A stretch of DNA of 64,000 nucleotides, taken from the NCBI RefSeq assembly GCF_000308715.1, contig NZ_BAGH01000010.1, positions 1 to 64,000 of the forward strand. The letters are read 5' to 3'. The notes below the pieces were generated by a model. That model was not told the origin of the DNA. It did no database searches and was given only the letters and a program-made list of their open reading frames with translations. Both the position numbers and the translations under genes were made by a program. Source of the DNA: Nocardia tenerifensis NBRC 101015 (lineage in GTDB: Bacteria; Actinomycetota; Actinomycetes; Mycobacteriales; Mycobacteriaceae). Position 1 is the first letter of the stretch. Every line of letters starts with the position of its first letter. Shown in pieces: positions 58,148-64,000 of this stretch.

Positions 58148-60328
58148 ATGCTGCGCGCTGGTGAGGTCTTCGCCGGATACGTGATCAAGCGTCAGCTGGG
58201 CCGTGGCGGCATGGGGGCGGTGTATCTGGCGCAGCACCCGCGCCTACCGCGGCTGACCGCGTTGAAGCTGCTCGATCCGGAACTGTACGCCGACAACGAT
58301 ATTCGTGCCCGGTTCGAGCGGGAGGCGGATCTGGTCGCCCGCCTGGACCACCCGAACATCGTGACGGTGTACGACCGCGGCATCGACGAGGGCCTGCTGT
58401 GGATCTCGATGCAGTACGTCGACGGGGTCGACACCGCCCACATCGACCAGCGGTCCCTCTCGCCGGAGCGAGCGGTGGAGATCATCGCCGAGACGGCGAA
58501 GGCGCTGGACTACGCGCACGCCTCGGGTGTACTGCACCGAGACGTGAAACCGGCGAACATCATGCTCGCCCGCGCGACCGCCGGGCAGGACGAGCGAGTC
58601 CTGCTGACCGACTTCGGCATCGCCCGGCTGCGCGACGACTCCCATCAGCTGACCGAGTCCGGCGCGCTCACGGCCACGCTGGCGTACGCGTCGCCGGAGC
58701 AGCTGTCGTTCGTCCCCGTCGACCACCGGTCCGATCAATACTCGTTGGCGTGCAGCCTGTTCTGGCTGCTGTCGGGCTCGTCGCCGTTCGCGGCGAGCAG
58801 CCCGGCCGCGATGATCGCGGGGCACCTGCAACACCCGCCGCCGCGACTGCACAGCCTCCGGGCGGCCGTGCCCCCGGGCGTCGACGACGTGCTGGCGAAG
58901 GCGCTGGCCAAACAGCCCGACGACCGATTCGCGACCTGTTCCGAGTTCGCGGCGGCGGCGAGACAGGCGCTGGCGCCGGCCAACTCGTTCGCGTTGCCCA
59001 CTCAACGCGATCAGCCGACGGTGCCTCCCCGAGACGCCCAACCGCCACGTAAGGCCGGAGGAACCAGACGTCGCGTCGGCATCGCGGTATCTGCGATGGT
59101 TGTCGTCCTGGTCCTGGTGTTCGGAATCCTTTGGGCAACAAGAGATTCCACGTCGGACACCGGCGTGCCCCGGTCAGTGCCCGTTGCGCGGCAGCCGATC
59201 GATTGGAGCGGAGCCGTCGCCCCCGGGACCACCGGCGGTCCCGCACCGTTTCGTCCATTGATGCAGATCGACGCCGAAGGACGGGAGGTCGCGCGACCGA
59301 ACGAGGCCGTCAGCCCGGCGGGTGACGGAAAGGCCACCTGCGCGCCGATCACCATCGCCTCGACCGCGCCGTTCACCGGAAAGGACCCGACCGGCTCGCG
59401 CGGCCTGCTCGGCGGGGTGAAACTGGCGGTCGATCAGTTCAACGCGGCGAACTCCGAATGTCAGGTCACCGTACGGGAATTCGACACCGGCGGATTCCCG
59501 CAGACATCGGCCGACGTCGCGCGACAGATCGTGAGCGACCCGTCGATAGTCGCGCTTGTCGGCCCGTCGTCCTCCGAGATCCAGCTCACGGGAGGCACTT
59601 TCAGCGATGCGGGACTGCCCGTGCTGTTTCCGGGGTACATTCCGGTCGAGGCCTCCCGTGGCTGGCGCGGCTTCTTCCGCGGCATGGCGACCACCGACGT
59701 GTACCGCCGTGCCCTGGGCAAATACCTCATCGACACAGCGCATTTCCGTAAGATCTGCGTGATCCGGGACGACTCGGGGTTCGGCAAGGGGATGGCCCAC
59801 GACCTCGTCGCCACCCTGGGGCCGGCGGCCGACGCCGGCTGCCGCGCGGACGTCAAACAGGGGGACCGGGACTTCGGTGCCGCGGTGAGCAAGGTCGCCG
59901 CCGCCAAGCCGGACGCGGTGCTCTACTCCGGCTACGCCGCCGAAGCGGCCGCGCTCGTCCAGCAGCTCAAACAGGGCGGCGTCACGGCGGCTTTCGTCAC
60001 CACCGAGGGTGCTCTCAGCACGGATTTCCCTGTCCAGGCGCGAGATTCGGCCCTCGGCGCGATTATCCCCTGCACCTGCGCGCCGGTCACCGGCAAGTTC
60101 TACTTCGACTTCCGGACATTGAACACGCAGGGCGCGGGCTGGAACGGCGTGGAGGCCTATGATCTGGCCACCATCGCCCTGAGCGGCATCGCGGCGGGCC
60201 ACCGAACCCGCGCCGACCTGATCGACTATCTGCGCGGCTACGAAGGGACAGGTATGGGCCGGGTATACCGATGGTCGGCCACCGGCGAACTGATGACTCC
60301 CGGAATCTGGATCTACACGATCGGCTGA
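58148..60328 (+). CDS. Receptor Ser/Thr protein kinase with periplasmic-binding-protein sensor, copy 2
   Basis: 726 residues, starting MLRAGEVFAGYVIKRQLG like copy 1. Kinase motifs: LGRGGMGAVY, Lys40, HRDVKPAN (Asp132), DFG and YASPEQL. One membrane helix (about 310-330), then an extracellular type 1 periplasmic-binding domain (GGVKLAVDQFNAANSEC, ALVGPSSSEIQ, AVLYSGYAAEAAALV, VEAYDLATIAL). Unlike copy 1 it keeps the strand TIASTAPFTGKDPTGS at the start of the binding domain. A shared C(S/T)CAPV motif suggests a conserved disulfide. The two kinases bracket the P450 operon. Confidence 0.92.
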   Translation: MLRAGEVFAGYVIKRQLGRGGMGAVYLAQHPRLPRLTALKLLDPELYADNDIRARFEREADLVARLDHPNIVTVYDRGIDEGLLWISMQYVDGVDTAHIDQRSLSPERAVEIIAETAKALDYAHASGVLHRDVKPANIMLARATAGQDERVLLTDFGIARLRDDSHQLTESGALTATLAYASPEQLSFVPVDHRSDQYSLACSLFWLLSGSSPFAASSPAAMIAGHLQHPPPRLHSLRAAVPPGVDDVLAKALAKQPDDRFATCSEFAAAARQALAPANSFALPTQRDQPTVPPRDAQPPRKAGGTRRRVGIAVSAMVVVLVLVFGILWATRDSTSDTGVPRSVPVARQPIDWSGAVAPGTTGGPAPFRPLMQIDAEGREVARPNEAVSPAGDGKATCAPITIASTAPFTGKDPTGSRGLLGGVKLAVDQFNAANSECQVTVREFDTGGFPQTSADVARQIVSDPSIVALVGPSSSEIQLTGGTFSDAGLPVLFPGYIPVEASRGWRGFFRGMATTDVYRRALGKYLIDTAHFRKICVIRDDSGFGKGMAHDLVATLGPAADAGCRADVKQGDRDFGAAVSKVAAAKPDAVLYSGYAAEAAALVQQLKQGGVTAAFVTTEGALSTDFPVQARDSALGAIIPCTCAPVTGKFYFDFRTLNTQGAGWNGVEAYDLATIALSGIAAGHRTRADLIDYLRGYEGTGMGRVYRWSATGELMTPGIWIYTIG

Positions 60329-60356
60329 ACCTCGGTAGTTCCTGTCCCGCAAGCCA

Positions 60357-62591
60357 TTACGCGCCTCGGGCTGGCGGGATCGATCGGCTCTGCTCGACCG
60401 AGTCGGCGACGTCTTTCGCGGGAGATACCCCGGTGGCCGAAGCAGTCAACGGCGAGTGCGGGGCCGGATCCCGCTCCGCAGTGCCCGCGCCCCCGGGTGC
60501 CTGGGCCGTCGCGGTCTGCGGTGCGGGAACACGCGGGAACCGGGAGGGCGCGGCCGACGAGTTGCCCGCAGCGGGCGATGCGGTCTCCGGCTGGCCGACC
60601 GCACCATTGCCGACCGCGTCGGCGTTCGGCACCCCCGGCCCGTACGCCCGCGGGAAGCGCGAGGACGCGCGCTCGACGGGAACGGCGGCGCCGAACACCG
60701 CGACGGGCGAGGCCTCTCGCCGCGGCGGCACGGACACGGTCTCGTCCGACCGGGCGCTCCCGGAAACCTGGGCCGCCGCCTCGAACCACTCCGGCCGCGG
60801 CGTTTCGATGTGCACCGCGACCTTCCGGTGGTCGGTCGAGGGCGGCCGGCGATCGTCGCCGAGCAGTGCGGAGAGCCGTTCGGCCAGGGGCGGAGCGTAT
60901 TTGCGCGCCGGCGACAACAGCGCCGTCGCGGCGATCGGATGGTTGACCACGCTGCGGATGATCGGCTCCGCGCCCGCCGCCGTCTGCGTGACCAGCTTCT
61001 CGAAGATTCGCAGCCGGCGCAGATCCTCGTTGACGGAGATGAGGGTGTCGGCCAGGGCCTCGATCGTGACGTGGTTGGCCAGCGCCTCCAGCAGCACCGG
61101 GAACTGCGGGTGGTCGAGCCACTGCATGGCGTGGAAGAGCAGCGTGCCGCTTTCGGGATGGCTCTTGAGAATCGCCCCGGTGAGCTGGCTGCCCGAGGTC
61201 ATGTTCAGCATGGTGTCGGCCAGGTTCTGCACCGGCCAATACCGCTCCGGCACACCGGGTGTGCCCGCACGGGTCTCCCAATCGACCAGGGCGCGCGCCA
61301 GCAGCGTCGCGGTCTCGTTGAAGCGGGCGGAGGTCATCCGCCCGAGGATCGAGCCGAAGTCGGGCACCGCCTCCACCAGGTGACCCGCCGCCAAACCCTC
61401 GGCGCAGAGGATCTCCTCCTCGGTCAGCGCCGTGATCAGCCGCGATGGGGTCGCGGCGGCCAAGAAGCCGCGGAGGTCGGTGAAGCCTGCGCTGGGGCCG
61501 TGCGTGTTCGGGAGCCTGCTGGTGTGGCTGAGCAGCAGCAGGATCGTCGCGCGCAGCTCGGTCGAGAGCGCGTTGTCGAAACCGCGCAGCAGGGCTTTGC
61601 CCTCGATCGTCCGCGCGGCCCGCAGGAGCTGAACGACGCAGAGGACCATCTGCTCGCGATGGGACTTGGCCATCGATGAGAGCAGCATATTGACCAGTTG
61701 CGGTCCGTCCGCGTCGATCTCGATGAGTCCGCTGAGAATGCTCTCCCGCGTGCCGCGCGAGTCGTAGATCTTCGCCACGACCTCCCGGCTCGCCTGCCCG
61801 CTGTCGCCACGCCGGATCACCGCGGCTATTCGCCGCCCGAACAGGAGCTCCGGATCGGTGTCCAGGATGCTGTGCTCCGGTTCCGGGGGGTCGGGCTTCT
61901 CGCGCCAGGGGACCGCGGCGATCCGCTCGGCCACCTCCTCGTCGAGGTTTCGGATCGCCTCGTACAGTTCCGCGCCGAGCTGGTCGCCCTCGCGTTCGCA
62001 GACCGCGTCCAGCAGGGCGGCGACCGCACCCGGCAGCCGGCGACCCACCTCGACCAGGGCCGCGGGGAGCAGCGAGTCACCCGGACCGCTAACCTCGTGC
62101 AGTTGCTCGGCGGCGTCGGCCTCCTTTCCGTCACACAGCAGCGTCAGCAGCCAAGCCGTCTTGTCCGTCAGGCTGCCCTGTCCGATAGCCGAGGTGGATT
62201 GTCCGGTCGAATCGGGGGCCGGGGGAACTAGTGGATCGCGCTGCGGGAGTTTGCCTCCCGGGATGTCCGCCTGCGCTCGTTCGCGCAGCGGGAGAAATAT
62301 TTCGAGGAGATCCTCGACGCGGCGACCGAGTTTGTCCGCCGCGGTGGCGATGATCGCGTCGAAGAATTCTCGCGAGGGTCCGCCGGGGGTCTCGCCCATC
62401 TGGCGGGCGCGCTGTTTGTCCGTCAGATCCAATCCGTCGGTCAGCTCGACAACCCGCTTGTGGGTCAGGCCCGCGTCGGTCAGCAGCTTGTTGAGCTCGG
62501 CATTGAGTTCTCGCGTTGTCGCGGGTAGATCGGCGGGGAATTGCTCCGGATCGGTCCGCAGGGGCCGACCGACGCGCTGGTGCTCCCCCAT
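60357..62591 (-). CDS. Large protein of unknown function with helix-turn-helix-like start
   Basis: 744 residues from ATG 62591, with GGAGG just upstream. The N-terminal about 100 residues (LNAELNKLLTDAGLTHKRVVEL, FFDAIIATAADKLGRRVEDLL) look like a helical bundle resembling a helix-turn-helix. The middle (about 160-560) is helical and Leu-rich, with no transmembrane segment and no nucleotide-binding motif. The C-terminal about 150 residues are Pro/Ala/Ser-rich and probably disordered, with many Ser/Thr. It converges with kinase copy 2, 28 nt away. A kinase substrate is possible but only by position. Confidence 0.7.
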   Translation of the reverse strand: MGEHQRVGRPLRTDPEQFPADLPATTRELNAELNKLLTDAGLTHKRVVELTDGLDLTDKQRARQMGETPGGPSREFFDAIIATAADKLGRRVEDLLEIFLPLRERAQADIPGGKLPQRDPLVPPAPDSTGQSTSAIGQGSLTDKTAWLLTLLCDGKEADAAEQLHEVSGPGDSLLPAALVEVGRRLPGAVAALLDAVCEREGDQLGAELYEAIRNLDEEVAERIAAVPWREKPDPPEPEHSILDTDPELLFGRRIAAVIRRGDSGQASREVVAKIYDSRGTRESILSGLIEIDADGPQLVNMLLSSMAKSHREQMVLCVVQLLRAARTIEGKALLRGFDNALSTELRATILLLLSHTSRLPNTHGPSAGFTDLRGFLAAATPSRLITALTEEEILCAEGLAAGHLVEAVPDFGSILGRMTSARFNETATLLARALVDWETRAGTPGVPERYWPVQNLADTMLNMTSGSQLTGAILKSHPESGTLLFHAMQWLDHPQFPVLLEALANHVTIEALADTLISVNEDLRRLRIFEKLVTQTAAGAEPIIRSVVNHPIAATALLSPARKYAPPLAERLSALLGDDRRPPSTDHRKVAVHIETPRPEWFEAAAQVSGSARSDETVSVPPRREASPVAVFGAAVPVERASSRFPRAYGPGVPNADAVGNGAVGQPETASPAAGNSSAAPSRFPRVPAPQTATAQAPGGAGTAERDPAPHSPLTASATGVSPAKDVADSVEQSRSIPPARGA

Positions 62592-62859
62592 GCAGTCCTC
62601 CAGGCCGTGGAGTTGTCCCTCATCAGTCTCGTGCCGGGCAATTGTAGAGCCGGGCCGGGGACAATGTTCTCCCACTGGACGTCTCGAATATGCCTGAAAC
62701 GGGGGAACTTCGGGGAGTAGACAGGAAATTTGTCCCCGCTCTTGAATAGCGGTACGGCTGCCGGCGCGGCAGTCGCCGGGGGTGGGACCCGCATCGGAAC
62801 TTGGAAGGCGACGGTGCGGGCCCACCTCGGTCAGGCCGACTCAGAGAGGGCCCACCACT

Positions 62860-63099
62860 ATGGTCTCCCATGACACCCGTGATCCGGAAGCCGGTAAGGC
62901 CGAATTGTCACCCAGCCCGGGCGACGGACAGACGCCTCGGCCGACGCAGAGTGATCGGCCTCGGGGTGCCGACCGGCGGCACGGCGATCGAAAAGCCTTT
63001 CTGCTCAGCGTGGCCGGGTCGGCGCTCGGGCGACTGCTCGCGGATGCCGTTCGCGCGGTCGCGAAGCGGATCTCGGAGGCGGTTGATCTGATCCCGTAA
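62860..63099 (+). CDS. Small hypothetical protein
   Basis: 79 residues from ATG 62860 after GAGAGGG (an upstream start at 62782 is possible). A polar N-terminal half rich in Asp, Arg and Pro is followed by a likely amphipathic helix (AFLLSVAGSALGRLLADAVRAVAKRISEAV). Not recognised. Codon use looks ordinary and a hairpin follows the stop. Confidence 0.45.
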   Translation: MVSHDTRDPEAGKAELSPSPGDGQTPRPTQSDRPRGADRRHGDRKAFLLSVAGSALGRLLADAVRAVAKRISEAVDLIP

Positions 63100-63122
63100 C
63101 TATCGCCGATTCGATACCGGAC

Positions 63123-63153
63123 GGCCCTGATCGGCTTCGTGCTGATCGGGGCC
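63123..63153 (+). terminator. Hairpin after the small hypothetical gene
   Basis: GGCCCTGATC (63123-63132) pairs with GATCGGGGCC (63144-63153), one T-G pair. It precedes the deaminase gene. Confidence 0.7.
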
Positions 63154-63222
63154 TTCCTGTGTTCAGCGCCTTTCCGGTTCGCGCAGGACGGCGCGTACAC
63201 GCGACACGGCTAGGATCACCGG

Positions 63223-64000
63223 ATGTCCGTACCGAAAGCCGAGTTGCATCTGCACATCGAGGGAACGCTGGAACCCGAGCTCGCCTTCGCGCTGGCCGAG
63301 CGCAACGGCGCTGAGTTGCCGTTCGCGTCGGTACAAGAGCTGCACGATGCCTACCGGTTCGAGGATCTGCAATCGTTCCTTGACCTGTACTACCGGCTCA
63401 CCGACGTGCTGCGGACCGAGCGCGACTTCACCGAGCTGGCCGAGGCGTATCTCGTGCGCGCCAGCGCGGCCGGGGTGCGGCACGCCGAGATCTTCTTCGA
63501 TCCGCAGGCGCACACGTCTCGCGGCGTGCCGTTCGCGACCGTCATCGACGGTCTGTGGGCGGCGCTGCGCGACAGCGAGCGACGGTATGGCATCTCGACC
63601 AAGCTCATTCTGTGCTTCTTGCGGGACCTCTCCGCCGAGTCCGCCCTAGAGACGCTGAGTGCCGCCGAGCCTTACCTGGATCGCATCGTCGCGGTCGGCC
63701 TCGACTCGGCCGAGGTCGGGCATCCGCCCGCCAAGTTCGCCGCCGTGTACCGACGGGCCCGCGAGCTGGGGCTGCGGGCCGTGGCGCACGCCGGGGAGGA
63801 GGGGCCGGCGTCGTACGTGGCCGAGGCGCTGGACGTGCTCGGCGTCGAGCGCATCGACCACGGGATCCGGGTGCTGGAGGATCCGGCCCTGGTCGAGCGG
63901 CTGGTGCGGGAGCGGATTCCGTTGACCGTGTGCCCGTTCTCCAATGTGCGGCTGCGGGTGATCGACAAACTGACCGACCATCCGCTGCGGCTAATGCTCG
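63223..64000 (+). CDS. Adenosine/adenine deaminase (3' end missing)
   Basis: At least 259 residues; the frame is still open at the right edge. Amidohydrolase motifs: KAELHLHIEGTLEPEL (metal-binding HxH), FFDPQAHTSRGVPF, AHAGEEG, ERIDHGIRV and VCPFSNVRL. The DPQ(A/T)HTxRG stretch and CP(F/L)SN are features I associate with adenine deaminases of the adenosine-deaminase superfamily; classical adenosine deaminases usually have CPTSN. It hydrolyses adenine or adenosine for purine salvage. Confidence 0.88.
   Translation, partial: MSVPKAELHLHIEGTLEPELAFALAERNGAELPFASVQELHDAYRFEDLQSFLDLYYRLTDVLRTERDFTELAEAYLVRASAAGVRHAEIFFDPQAHTSRGVPFATVIDGLWAALRDSERRYGISTKLILCFLRDLSAESALETLSAAEPYLDRIVAVGLDSAEVGHPPAKFAAVYRRARELGLRAVAHAGEEGPASYVAEALDVLGVERIDHGIRVLEDPALVERLVRERIPLTVCPFSNVRLRVIDKLTDHPLRLML

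Overview
The window is high-GC DNA from a mycolic-acid-containing actinomycete, most likely Nocardia. The genus is inferred, not proven. Supporting signs are KasA-like and FadD32-like enzymes, an antigen 85-type mycolyltransferase, paired MMPL transporters, actinobacterial QcrB, and a tyrA / deaminase-associated protein / tadA / tRNA-Ser block whose order I recall from Mycobacterium. Many genes start with GTG and many neighbours overlap by 4 nt (ATGA or GTGA).

Layout. 1-12.6 kb: end of a secreted protein; a three-gene envelope block (Holin-X-like, DUF3618, DUF4235); nitric oxide synthase oxygenase; mycolyltransferase; aromatic aminotransferase; a dienelactone-hydrolase-like protein; tRNA-Ser(GCT) and tRNA-Arg(ACG); then metabolic, regulatory and secreted genes. 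12.5-14.2 kb: a cytosine methyltransferase overlapping a Vsr repair nuclease, with no restriction enzyme beside them. 14.6-22.8 kb: a KasA-like/FadD32-like pair away from the usual loci, a heterodimeric ABC exporter and a glycolipid-binding-like protein. 22.8-25 kb: tyrA, tadA and tRNA-Ser(CGA). 25-29.6 kb: two divergent regulator/oxidoreductase pairs (MarR, HxlR) with operator-like repeats, and small membrane proteins. 29.6-39.6 kb: two tandem MMPL transporters, a divergent TetR, an Rrf2-like regulator and a second heterodimeric ABC exporter.

39.6-44.1 kb is a queuosine block: tgt, a YhhQ-type precursor transporter and the glutamyl-Q tRNA(Asp) synthetase, with a large inverted repeat before tgt. 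No preQ1 synthesis gene is visible, so this looks like salvage plus a further modification. 45-47.1 kb holds a DUF397 gene and the remains of a caspase-like / STAND NTPase / TPR gene. 47.1-52.4 kb: a lone QcrB, a WS/DGAT-like acyltransferase, a methyltransferase, a pyruvoyl-dependent arginine decarboxylase with a Tat-like leader, and a GNAT.

52.6-62.6 kb is the most unusual region. Two paralogous transmembrane Ser/Thr kinases, each with a branched-chain-amino-acid-binding-protein-like extracellular domain, flank a tandem P450 pair resembling the CYP157/CYP154 pair of Streptomyces conservons. The first P450 lacks the ExxR arginine. A 744-residue protein of unknown function follows on the opposite strand. 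The window ends inside an adenosine/adenine deaminase gene.

All assignments were made by reading the sequence. No database search was run.
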